Source: Piromyces finnis | Taxonomy: Eukaryota > Neocallimastigomycota > Neocallimastigomycetes > Neocallimastigales > Neocallimastigaceae | NCBI GenBank assembly: GCA_002104945.1 | Contig: MCFH01000062.1 | Coordinates: forward strand, 245,321 to 309,320 | Direction of reading: 5' to 3' | DNA: 64,000 nt | Notes under the pieces: generated by a model | The model's database searches: none | What the model was told of the DNA's origin: nothing | Seen by the model: only the letters and a program-made list of their open reading frames with translations | Translations under genes and position numbers: made by a program | Shown: piece after piece, positions 20,861 to 31,376 of the stretch | Numbering within the stretch: position 1 is the stretch's first letter | How the letters are laid out: every line of letters starts with the position of its first letter

Positions 20861-21713
20861 TAAAATTGTTGTAAAATTGTAAAGTTAGTATTTAATTGTT
20901 ACTTAAAATATTCATAAATAAATCAAACTTTTCCATTTAATAAAAAAAAAAGAAATAAAATAAAAGAATAAATAAATGTTGATTTTTAAAGACCTAAAAA
21001 AAATATTGCTTTTTATTTTTATTTTTGTTTTTGTTTTTGTTTTTGTTTTTGTTTTTGTTTTTGTTTTTGTTTTTGTTTTTGTTTTTATTTTTGTTTTTGT
21101 TTTTGTTTTTGTTTTTGTTTTTGTTTTTGTTTTTGTTTTTGTTTTTGTTTTTGTTTTGTTTTTGTTTTTGTTTTTGTTTTTGTTTTTGTTTTTGTTTTTG
21201 TTTTTGTTTTTGTTTTTGTTTTTGTTTTTGTTTTTGTTTTTGTTTTTGTTTTTGTTTTTGTTTTTGTTTTTGTTTTTGTTTTTGTTTTTACTTATATATT
21301 CTTGAAATTAAAAAAAGTTTACTAATCATGCACTTTTTATTTCCATTTTTGTGTTATTAAAATTATATATTTTAAATAAAATTGAAAATAATTAAATTTT
21401 ATTCTATACGTCTTATTCTATATATAATCTATATAGAATACAAAAATACTTAATTTTTAAATAATAACTTTTTGTTTATAATTTTTTTTTTTATTTTTTT
21501 TTTTACTTTCTTTTTTAATATTATAAATATACTTTAGTTATGATTACATTTTACTTTTTCTTTTTTTATTTACCATTGTAAATACATTTAATAATTATAA
21601 AAAAATTGAAAAAAAAAACAGTAATAGTAATTAATTTTAAATAAAATAATTATTGTAAAAATTAAAACTAACAAACGTGATAACATTTATTATTACAATT
21701 ATTACATTGGATT
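20810..21713 (-). repeat. Dispersed LRR 3'-flank element, copy B
   Basis: Read on the minus strand, it continues from the LRR fragment at 21714-22075 through TGTTATCACGTTTGTTAGTT, a stretch ending near TAGAATAAGACG.ATAGAAT, the hexanucleotide array, and TTTATTCTTTTATTTTATTT. The same order is seen on the plus strand at 44250-44960. This block therefore moves or duplicates together with the LRR gene end. Confidence 0.6.
21011..21290. repeat. (TTTTTG)n hexanucleotide array
   Basis: About 280 bp of TTTTTG units, with a few ATTTTT variants and one shortened TTTTG unit near 21155. It creates long Phe/Val- and Phe/Leu-type open frames in several registers, which are artefacts. The related block at 44755-44780 holds only about four units in the opposite orientation. 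Confidence 0.97.
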
Positions 21714-22075
21714 TTATAATAAATAAAGATGACAAAAATCGAAATAGTTGATGAATTCATCATTTGTTAATGCATGTTGATTTTTACCTAGTATAATATG
21801 TTGTACAATTGTATATATCATATTTTCTGATTTTGATGCAGGAATTATTGTTTTAATTCTTGATTTTAAATATAATTCATTTTCTTTTAGCAATGAGGAT
21901 AAAACACAACTATCCATAATAACCTCTTTCAAGTGTTCTATTTTCAAAATATCAATTGGAATTGTTTGTAACTTATTATTTTGTAAATTCAATTTTTGCA
22001 ATTCCAAAATGCTAGATATAAATAAAGGTAATTCTGTCAATTGATTATCACTTACATCTATTTCTTTATTTTTAA
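21714..22075 (-). pseudogene. C-terminal fragment of an LRR gene
   Basis: The open 108 codons (21714-22040) and the few codons before them match the C-terminal third of the LRR gene at 45627-46732 almost residue for residue (for example KLNLQNNKLQTIPIDILKIE and YFDFCHLYLL). The match breaks off near 22075 with no start codon or promoter, so this is a 5'-truncated copy. Its 3' flank (21440-21713) also matches that of the parent family. Unlikely to be functional. Confidence 0.8.
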
Positions 22076-23925
22076 TATAATAAAGAAAAAGTATGCGAAT
22101 TTTTAATTTTTTATTATTTATATGATAATTAATTGAATATTTAATTATTGGATAAAAAAAAAAAAAAAAAAAAAGAAAAAGTAGAAAAAGTTAATTCATT
22201 TTAATTTATATATATTTATTAATATACTAATTGTTAATAATAAATTATCTTTGGTATAAATGATCAAATTGGCCAGAAATAAATATTTATAGTACAAAGA
22301 TCTTGTATAGTTTTTTTTATTATTATCATTATTTTAAATTTTTAATTTTATTTAATAAAGATCTATTTAAAATATATTGATAGAAAGGATATATTGATTT
22401 ATTATCAAGTATAAATAAAAATAAAATATTATTTAATTGAAAAAAAAGGATTGTAAAAGTATTCTGAATTAATTTTATAATAGAGTAAAAGAATAAAATA
22501 ATACTTTAAAACGAAAAAGCATTGCTTACAAAATGTTAAACTAATTATAATAATGAAAGGTTATTGAAGAATTAATCATAATTAATTATTATGAAATAAA
22601 TTTATTGTTTAGAAAGCATATTTTAATAAGGTTTTTTAACTACATTAATACATTAAAGATTAAGGCTTGTCTCTAAAACTACGATATTTAATACAAATAC
22701 AATAGATTTGTGTTAGGATTATGTACTATTTTTAAAATATAAAGGTAATTATTTTGATTATTAAAGATATTAATTATATTTAACTAAATAAAATTCATTA
22801 TTTATTTTATTTCATTCATTAATAATACTCTTATTTTTATAGTTATATATATCTATTCATTTCTTCTTTATCGATGGACTGGACATAATCCTTCTAATTA
22901 AAAAAATAAAAGTGGATGCTTAAAAAGAAAAAAAAGAATTCTTTTCTGCATAATTAAAAAGAAATTAAGGAGTAAAAGAACCGAAAGTTTAAATTTATAG
23001 ATTTTTAAAAAATAGATTAAATTTTAATTTCTATTTTTAATTTTTAAATTAAATAATAAATTAAAAAATATTAAATAAACTTTTATCCATGTGGAATTTA
23101 ATTTAAAGAAATTATAAATACAGTTTCATCCAATAATAGTAAGAATAAAATTTTATTAACAACCAAAAAAATTTAATTAATTTGACATTAATTATTCATT
23201 ACATTACATTATTTTATAAATATTCATTTATGTATTTGTATTACATTTTAAGTAATGGAAAAAAAGCCATAAAGAATTTGTTTTGATCATGTTAAAATTT
23301 TCATTCTAAACTTTGTTTAGTTTTCTATTATTTATATAGAAAGCATGGTATATAATATTTCAATAGTAATAATACTCTATAAGAATTAATAAAAGTTTAT
23401 TTAAATTATTAAAGATTTTTTTTTAATATTTCTATAAAATAGTTGAACTTTTTCCTATTTAAATATTTATGCAAGAAGGATGTTCAATCCTTTTTAAAAC
23501 ATTTTAAAACATTTTTTGTTCCATATTCATTTTCAATAGTTTTTAATATTAGAATATATTTTGATTTTATTAATTATATATGTTTATAATATATTATAAA
23601 TATATTTATTCATAGATTAATATATATTAAATTATTTTTTTAAAGGTAAACACAACATTTATTAGTCACAAACTTAAATTATTAATATTTTTTTCTTTTT
23701 CTTTTTTTGTATGATCCTTTTCATAAAATAATTATTATATTGAAATATATTATTACCATTTATTATAATATATTCATTTAATTTATTTTATTAAAAATTT
23801 TTTTCTTATAAATAAACAATTTTTTGACTTTCTTTTTTTTTTTAAATGCTTAAAGATTTTCTATATTAAATAAAAATAGAAAATAAATAAATATTAAGTA
23901 TTAAATAAAAAAAAAGTAAAATAAA
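22076..23925. other. Intergenic region
   Basis: No gene. At about 22373-22480 there is one more short, diverged segment of the LRR 3'-flank element (TTTATTATCAAGTA followed by TATTATTTAAT). The remainder is A+T-rich and includes the presumed promoter of the esterase gene. Confidence 0.5.
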
Positions 23926-25110
23926 ATGAAGATTAATACTATATTTTCTTTTATAACTTTAGCTGTTGCTACTAAAGTTTCTGCAGAATGTTTTGCTGAA
24001 AAATTGGGTAAACCATGTTGTACGGAAACTTTAGATGTTGTACGTGTTGATGAAAATGGCCAATGGGGTATGGAAAATGGACAATTCTGTGGTTTACAAT
24101 CATTTAATAATAATTATGATTTAAATCTTGAAAGACGTTCATTAAACAATTATATGAACAAAGTTAAAATTGAAAAATTATGTCCAGAAGATTTACTTGA
24201 AATTAAAAAAGGTGTCAACTATCCAACAGTTGATAGTTTAACTTATTATTCCACTACAACCGAAACTAACCGTACTTTAACTGTTCTTGTTCCACCAAAT
24301 TATTCTCCAAAGAAAAAGTACCCAGTTCTCTATTTGTTACATGGTATTATGACTGATGGAGCTTGGATGATTCAAGATGGATTTGGTACTATTGCCATTC
24401 CAGGAAATTTAGCTCATCAAAAAAAAGCTAAAGAAATGTTCATTGTTCTTCCAGATCAATATGCTCCATCACCAGGTACCGAAGTTGAACCAGCCTTAAA
24501 TCAAGAATTCTTTAATGGTTATGATAACTTTATTAATGATTTAGTCAATGATATTATGCCATTTATGAAAAAACAATATTCTATTAAAACTGATAGAAAA
24601 AATACTGCTATTTCTGGTTATTCCTTTGGTGGACGTAACAGTCTTTACATTGGTATCACTAGATCTGATTTATTTGGTTATGTTGGTTCTTTTTCACCAG
24701 CTCCAGGTCTCGTTCCAGGGGATGATATTTTCACTGGACATTTCGATGGTTTATACCAAGAAAAGGAATTAAAATTTAAGCATCAACCTTACCTCACCAT
24801 GCTTTCTTGCGGTACAAATGATACTGTTGTTTTCGATTTCCCAAAACAATATCATGAAATTCTTAAAACTAATAAACAAGAACATATCTGGTATGAAATT
24901 ACTGGTCATGATCATATGGATAATGAATCTTTTTCTTCTCCATACCATAATTTCCTTACTTCCATTTTTGATCAAGTTAATGAAAAACCAAAAACCACCA
25001 CCACCACAAAAAAAACTACTGGTGTTAAAACTAAAATAACCAAAGTTGTAAAAGTTGTAGTTACTAAATTTATAAAAGTTCCAGCTCAAAAAACAAAAAA
25101 GAATAATTAA
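23926..25110 (+). CDS. Secreted CE1-type carbohydrate esterase with N-terminal fungal dockerin
   Basis: The 394-residue enzyme probably removes feruloyl or acetyl groups from xylan and is displayed on the extracellular cellulosome. The signal peptide covers about residues 1-20. One fungal dockerin (CBM10-like; CF...LGxPCC..., GQWGMEN, FCGL) covers 21-57. The catalytic alpha/beta-hydrolase covers about 95-350, with VLYLLHG (134-140), nucleophile elbow GYSFGG (Ser233), likely acid Asp299 in CGTNDT, and His328 in GHDH. This resembles the esterase-D/XynZ-type feruloyl and acetylxylan esterases. Unusually, the protein ends with a Thr/Lys/Val-rich basic tail (355-394) instead of a second domain; such tails are normally inter-domain linkers, so a lost C-terminal module is possible, though the frame ends cleanly. 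The start is set by the signal peptide. Substrate specificity cannot be read from sequence. Confidence 0.9.
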   Translation: MKINTIFSFITLAVATKVSAECFAEKLGKPCCTETLDVVRVDENGQWGMENGQFCGLQSFNNNYDLNLERRSLNNYMNKVKIEKLCPEDLLEIKKGVNYPTVDSLTYYSTTTETNRTLTVLVPPNYSPKKKYPVLYLLHGIMTDGAWMIQDGFGTIAIPGNLAHQKKAKEMFIVLPDQYAPSPGTEVEPALNQEFFNGYDNFINDLVNDIMPFMKKQYSIKTDRKNTAISGYSFGGRNSLYIGITRSDLFGYVGSFSPAPGLVPGDDIFTGHFDGLYQEKELKFKHQPYLTMLSCGTNDTVVFDFPKQYHEILKTNKQEHIWYEITGHDHMDNESFSSPYHNFLTSIFDQVNEKPKTTTTTKKTTGVKTKITKVVKVVVTKFIKVPAQKTKKNN

Positions 25111-26122
25111 TAATAAGAAGAAAAAAATAGAATAAAAAAAATATTTATTATTATTATATTGTTTTATATAATATATATATAAAAGAAAGGAATAATGATT
25201 ATATATTATACTATTTAATATATATCCTAAAATATAAAAAAATTCTTATTTATTTATTTAAATATAATTTATAAAAAAAAATAGAATATAAAAAAGAAGT
25301 AAATATAGAAAATAACTAAAAAAAATCAATACAACAAATAATATATAAAAAAAAAACTTTAAAATAGAAATACATTATTTAGTTAGTATAATAAAATAAA
25401 ATAAAATAAAATAAAATAATAAAAAAAACAAATAGAAAGAAATAACATTTTTTAAAAATAAAAAATAAAATTTTAATAGTAACAAAATAAAATAAAATAA
25501 AAATATTATATTCAATGTTTATTATTTTATACTTTTATTTTTAATAATCATTGATGTTTGTCAATTAGCAAACATCAAATTTTTATTTATAAATATTGAT
25601 CTATTTTTTATTTTATATTATATTATGTATGGTTAAAGTAATAGTATTACTCACAATCTAAAAATCATCATTATTCAAAGTATCTTCTACGCTATCGATC
25701 AAAGTATTTCTACTCATAATGATATTCATTCATATTATTGTCGATTGTCGTCTTTCTTTTTTTGAATAAAAACTTTTGTTAAAAACACTTTAACATAAAA
25801 TATAATTTTTTATTGCCTAAAAAAAAAAATTAATTAAAATTTTTAATATTCTTTTTTTTTTTTTTTTTTATATTAAAAATTTTCATGTAAAAATAAATTA
25901 AAATCGTAAATTACATTATAAACGAATATATAGAATTTAATTTATTTTTATATGATTTATTCAACTCAATCAAATTAAATTTTTGTATTTAATATCCCCC
26001 ATGTGTAACATGTCTCTCCATATTTTTATGTAAATTTTACATTTATAATATATTTTTCTTAACATCTCATATATATAAAAAGATCATATAAATATATAAA
26101 TATATATATATTTAATATATAT
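25111..26122. other. Intergenic region
   Basis: No gene. It contains an (AAAAT)n tract (about 25384-25419) and a small perfect stem-loop (TTGATGTTTG at 25551-25560 with its complement at 25569-25578), possibly a transcript 3'-end structure but unsupported otherwise. Confidence 0.5.
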
Positions 26123-26750
26123 TTAATTTATTCTAATTTTAACACCTCTTTCTTCAGTAGCTAAATAAAGTTTTTTTACAAAATCTAGTTACAACTTCTT
26201 CATTTATGTTGAATTTTGATGAAGAATCTTTGATTTGATCATTTGAATTAGTAAAAAAACCTTTAATCATGTCTTTTTCATTTTCAGAAAAATCACAAAT
26301 TTCATTTATAATTTCTTCATTCCATAGTGGTTAAACGTAACCTTAAATTCATTTTTAATTTTACCTATTTTCGCCACTTTTAAAACATTTTTCATATTCC
26401 GATGTTAAGTTTATTAAAATAATTCTTTCTTTGTTTATATAAATATACAAAAATCTTTATTATTTTCTAATTTAATTAAACTTTCTCTTGCTTATTTAAA
26501 TTCTATCAGGTGTATCATCATTTCTAAAATATTCATTTATTAGGATCAATAATAAAATAGGTACTAAGAATTTTTAATACTTTTTCTTTAGATATTTTAT
26601 CATTTTCATTATCTACTGTTTTTATTTCCGGAACAATAGGATTGATATACTTTATTATCCCAGGAATTTTTAAAATTCTATTTAAAAAGTGAATCATAAT
26701 ATATAATAATGGATGAAAATTTATTTTAAAATCATTATTTTTTTCAAGGT
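26123..26750 (-). pseudogene. Decayed gene, unrecognised family (copy 1)
   Basis: Several minus-strand pieces in different frames read as protein: NFHPLLYIMIHFLNRILKIP and SKEKVLKILSTYFIIDPNK (about 26520-26740), EYFRNDDTPDRI (about 26500), NEICDFSENEKDMIKGFFTN with NINEEVVTRFCKKTL (about 26160-26320), and a C-terminal LATEERGVKIRIN ending at TAA 26123-26125. Frameshifts and stops separate them. The segment with IHFLNRILK is shared with the decayed locus at 29175-29750. No family is recognised. Confidence 0.5.
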
Positions 26751-26794
26751 ACTGTCTGTATTTTTTTATATATAAATGTTAATCATTTTTTAGT

Positions 26795-26821
26795 AAAAAA
26801 AAAAAAAAAAAAAAAAAAAAA
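26795..26821. repeat. Poly(A) run (27 A)
   Basis: An uninterrupted A tract just upstream, in minus-strand sense, of the decayed gene at 26123-26750. It could be simple-sequence expansion or a retroposition trace. Confidence 0.8.
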
Positions 26822-26890
26822 GCCTTTGAATAGATAATAATTCCAATTTTATTTTTATCTCATTTGATGAAAATAAGTCTTTTTACTTTT

Positions 26891-26922
<32 letters not shown>

Positions 26923-27394
26923 TATTTAAAGGACTTAAAGTTGTTCACCAATTTTAAAATTAAAAAAGTACATTACAATGCTGTTTAATGTATTGTAATG
27001 TATTAGAAAGTTACATAAATCACTATGTTATTCTGTGTAACATGTCTTTATCCTTTTTTTAAAAAGTATTAATTTTTATAATAATAAAATATAAATATTT
27101 TCAACTTTTACCCTTTACATAATTTCTACCAAAAAAAAAGTAAAGTTTTTTTTTTTATTATTATTATTATTTCTTTCATAGTAAAAAAAGAATTTCAATA
27201 TTTATCTTAACCACTTTCTGGGAAAGTTTTTGGTGATTGGGTGTCTATTTTGTAGCTGAATTTTAAAATTAAATTAAAAATTTTTCAATTTAAATTTTTT
27301 TTTCAATTTTTAAAAAATAAAAAAAAAATTAAAAAATTAAAAAAAAAAAAAAATTACAAAATTTAAAATTAAAAAAAAAAGAAAAAATAATAAA
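26822..27394. other. Intergenic region
   Basis: No gene. It holds a (TTTA)n tract at about 26895-26925 and the A/T-rich leader of the following gene. Confidence 0.5.
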
Positions 27395-28114
27395 ATGAAA
27401 ACAATAAATTTATTTTCAACTTTGATATTTTGTTCATTAACTTGTGCCAATATCATTCATTATCCAGGATTATTATTAAAAAGAAAAGTAAGTTATGATC
27501 ATGAAAGTTGGTTCAATGCTTTAACCGAAGAATGTAAAATAGAATATGAAACAAATGAATATAATAAATGTATTCCTTCAATTAATTTAAAAAATTATAA
27601 AGAATCATGTTCAACCATTAGAACTGAAGAGTGTCATAATTACTATAAAGATCCATTAAAATATCATCCAAAATGTAAAGGTATTCCTGAATTTGATGAA
27701 GTATATCAACCAGATATGATAAAAACAGTGGTTGAAAGTCTTGATATATATTGTCAAACAGATGAAAATGATGAAATATGTCCATTTTCTTTACAAATAA
27801 TGCGTAAAAGTTCTCTTGATTATGTCTTAGATAGTCAATGCAAATCGGAAAAGTGCACTAAATCCTTTTATAATATCTTTAGAAATATGAAAAAGGATCA
27901 GTATGCTTCATATGAAAGCAAAACTTTTACCTCTGGAAGTTATTCTGCTGAAGAAATGGCACATGTAGATTTTATTATATCTTATTTAGAATCCGATGAA
28001 TGTAAATCCTTATATGACAAAAGTAATGTTAAAAGTAATGCCATAATACTCCATAGCAATACTATTTTATTTATTTCATTATCTTTATTATTATCCTTAA
28101 TTTTCTATATTTAA
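27395..28114 (+). CDS. Secreted Cys-rich protein with GPI-anchor-like C-terminus, function unknown
   Basis: The 239-residue product has an N-terminal signal peptide (about residues 1-18, cut near TCA/N) and a possible Kex2-type site (KRK at about 29-31). The mature region has ten cysteines (an even number, so up to five disulfides). The C-terminus is strongly hydrophobic (about 217-239, ILFISLSLLLSLIFYI) and is preceded by small polar residues, as expected for a GPI-attachment signal. It is therefore likely anchored at the cell surface. No dockerin, lectin or enzyme motif is recognised. It lies 2.3 kb downstream of the dockerin esterase on the same strand with no sign of shared regulation. 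The open frame, the signal peptide and the tail all support a real gene. Confidence 0.75.
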   Translation: MKTINLFSTLIFCSLTCANIIHYPGLLLKRKVSYDHESWFNALTEECKIEYETNEYNKCIPSINLKNYKESCSTIRTEECHNYYKDPLKYHPKCKGIPEFDEVYQPDMIKTVVESLDIYCQTDENDEICPFSLQIMRKSSLDYVLDSQCKSEKCTKSFYNIFRNMKKDQYASYESKTFTSGSYSAEEMAHVDFIISYLESDECKSLYDKSNVKSNAIILHSNTILFISLSLLLSLIFYI

Positions 28115-28622
28115 TATTGAATAGAATAAAAATGATAATATCGACATTCTTTTATAAGGATAAAAAAAAAAGGTTAATAAATAATTTAATTAGTAATAAA
28201 ATGATTTAAAAAAAAAGTATTTCTATAAATATTATTAATATAAAGTATGAAAATGAAATGATAAATCATTATAAAAACATTGAAATGACATGAAAAAAAA
28301 AAAAAAAAGAAAAAAAAAAAGAAAAGAAAAGATACAATAAAATATATAGTTTTCATTTTAAAAAAAGTATGGAAAAAAAAGGTCTCATAAATTAAATAAA
28401 AATAATTAACCTAACGTAATTTTAACTCAATATAACCATAACAAATATATTCACATAAGAAATATCTTTAAAAAAAAAAAGAGAAATAAAAAAAAAAAAA
28501 AAAGGAACATTTATCAAAAATAAATTAAATTGCAAAATGTATTAAATGTAACATATTAGTCAAAACACTACAAAAAAAAAAAGATTCTGGTAGTGTTTTG
28601 AAAACTACATCAGAATAGTAAT

Positions 28623-28665
<43 letters not shown>

Positions 28666-29174
28666 AGTTATTATTTAGTAAAATATATATATAGTTTTAC
28701 TAAAGGATAGATAATTATAAAATATTATTATTGTAGATACCAAATTATTCTCACTTAATAATAAAAATCGTAATTGATGAAAAGATAAAGAGATGTGTAT
28801 AAAAATATGTGCAGACATTTTACTAAAAAATATAGCCAAGTTGGAATTATCATTATTATTATGATTATTCTTATTTCTTCTATAATTACATCTGTTGGTC
28901 ATTTATTGTAAATACACTATAATTCTTATATCAATAGATATATATTATTATCTTTTTTTAAAAAAACAAAAAACAATTATATCTTATTTTTCTGAAAAAT
29001 AAATAATATATAAAAAACAATAAAATAAACAATGATATTAATATCTTATATATATGTTTTATATCATAAAAAGCATAGATATAAGATAAGAATTAAAAGA
29101 AAAAAAAATAATTAAGATTAATACCTATAACAAAAATAAATTTTATTTCATATAATTTTATTACATATACCCTA
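28115..29174. other. Intergenic region
   Basis: No convincing gene. It contains poly(A) runs, including 38 A at 28627-28664, and a 10-bp inverted repeat (CAAAACACTA 28561-28570 with 28591-28600). A 75-codon minus-strand open frame at 28675-28902 has no coding features beyond length and is not called. Confidence 0.5.
28627..28664. repeat. Poly(A) run (38 A)
   Basis: The longest homopolymer noticed in the window, in noncoding DNA. Confidence 0.9.
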
Positions 29175-29750
29175 TTAAATTAAATTAGACATATCAGAGA
29201 AGACACAATCCATCGGTAAAGAGTTGAAAATGATTCCTGAAGCTTGAAATAAATACTTTTTTTTTTTTTTTTTCTTTTTAATAACATTAATTTGAATCAT
29301 AATGTTTAATACTCTATTTTCTGTTTCTGCTTTGAATATAATAATTTCATCATCAATAGCATCACCTTTCATATATTTATTGTGATAAAAAAAAAAATAG
29401 TTGCTTTTAACAATATGAATCCCGTCCAAAAACTTTTTTTTTTTTTTTAGATTTTCTGAAAATTTTAGTACTTTTTCTTTGAATTGTTCATCTTCACTTT
29501 TATTTTCTTTCTTTCTTTCTTTTCAATATTATTTTCATTTTCTACTGTCCTTGTTTCTGTTTTTTTGTTTTCAGAACAACAAGATTGATATAATTTATTC
29601 TTTCTATACAATGAGATAATTTTAAAATTCTATTTAAAAAATGAACCATGATATTTTTTTCATTCCAAATAGATGATTAAAAGTAATATCAATAGATGGA
29701 AAAAAGTTTCACTCTAACATCTTTACTTTTCAAAGAACTACTTTTCATAT
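29175..29750 (-). pseudogene. Decayed gene, same unrecognised family (copy 2)
   Basis: An 84-codon open piece (29175-29429; for example GIHIVKSNYFFFYHNKYMKG and DDEIIIFKAETENRVLNI) ends the locus, including a Lys run that probably reflects a poly(A) slip. Upstream (about 29550-29680) a segment reads MVHFLNRILKLS, matching IHFLNRILKIP of the locus at 26123-26750. Several frameshifts and a stop (after KTKKQKQGQ) break the frame. The gene appears non-functional; family and role are unknown. Confidence 0.45.
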
Positions 29751-30451
29751 TTTTTTTAATATCATTTTTATTTAAAAATATTAAAAAGGAAATAAATAAA
29801 ATTAAAAAAGTTTTTATTTTTTTTTGATATCTTTACAGAATAGAAAATTGGGCGTTTTTAAAAGTGATTGTTAATTATAAAATCATCAAAACTTAACTTT
29901 GGTTTAAAAAAAAAAAAAATAGCTTTATTTCATAAAAGTATAAAATATAGACAGGCACTTTTATTATTTTAAAGTATGAAAATCTACTTTAAAATTATAT
30001 TTTTTTTTTTCTTTCAAGATACTATTGTATTTTTTTTATTATTATTATTATTATTTCAAGTGATTTTAAATGTTTTATATATATATATATATATATTTAT
30101 AATAATAGATAGGTATATTCTTTCTACCTCTTTTTAACCAAAAAAATGAAATATCTTTTTTTAAAAAAAAAAAATATAAAATATATTATATATACATACT
30201 CTTATTTTTTTCTTTTCACATTATATATAGACAATATAGATAAGGATGATAAAAATTATTCATTGGTAATGATAAAATTATAAAATGAAATATTATTACC
30301 ACACCACTTTAAGAATACAAATTTAAATCATTACATTATGTATACAGTTTATCTAATGTATATATTATATATTCTGGCTATTTTTTTATAGTAAATAAAA
30401 ACAAAGAAATGGTTGAATTAAAAAAAAATATTAAATTGGTTGAATTAAAAA

Positions 30452-30483
<32 letters not shown>

Positions 30484-31376
30484 GGTTTAAACGAATTAAA
30501 AATAATAATAATAATAAAAGGTTTAAACGAAAAGGGGTCTATAGTTTAAATATAGATGATTATCATTCAAGTTACATTAATTTTAGTAATGAAATTAATC
30601 AGAAAAGAAAAAAAAAATAATTTCAATAATCATTTATTTTGACATTAAACAATAATCCTTTTTAATCTATTAATTAAAAATCTTTATTATCAAATGTTCA
30701 TACAATTCAATTTCTTTTTTTCTCAAAATGAAAATAAAATAATAATGGATGGAATGAAGTCAAGACTAAAGATAAATAACTTTTGAAATTTATATTATAA
30801 GGACTTTTTGACTTTTTATAATAAAATCTATACCTACCCTTATTATAAAATATATTTATATTTTTTTATTTTATTTTTAATGGCATATACTAATTTATAA
30901 TAAAATTAACTCTTATAACTAAATAATTGCAAGTTTTATAATTTTATTATATTATCGCTACCTACATTCCTTGTCCACTTCTTATTAAAAATTATACCTA
31001 ATAATTTGAAATTTTACCTCCCACACATTTAGCATTACTTTAAAAGAAAGAAAATTTACTTTTTTTTTTTCTTTTTTCATTTTTTTTTATTTTTTTTTTT
31101 ATTTATTTTTTGTTTGTTTGTTTTTAAAGAATAATATTTATTCTTTATGATTTTTTTTATATTTTTTTACAATGTTAATTTATACATAAAGGTAAAATAA
31201 TATACAAAAAGATGAAACACTTATTTTTATTATGAAATAAATAAAAAAAATTTTTTTATAGTTTCCTTTTTTAAAGGATGAAATTATTTTTTTTTTTATT
31301 TGATTTATCAAGTTAAAAAAAAACAGTGATCAACTATTATGGGAAATTCTATTAATGAATAATAAAATTATTAAAT
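29751..31376. other. Intergenic region
   Basis: No gene. Between 30405 and 30535 there are two (AAT)n tracts, each followed by AAAAGGTTTAAACGAA, and two copies of TGGTTGAATTAAAAAAA, forming a small local duplication. The rest is A+T-rich 3' flank of the convergent esterase gene. Confidence 0.5.

Noticed and set aside
20976-21360. Two overlapping plus-strand open frames of about 110 codons, Phe/Val/Leu- or Phe/Cys-rich
   Set aside because: They are direct translations of the (TTTTTG)n array and have no coding character.
28675-28902. 75-codon minus-strand open frame
   Set aside because: No domain, signal or homolog within the window, and Asn-rich from AAT-type repeats; length is within chance for this composition.
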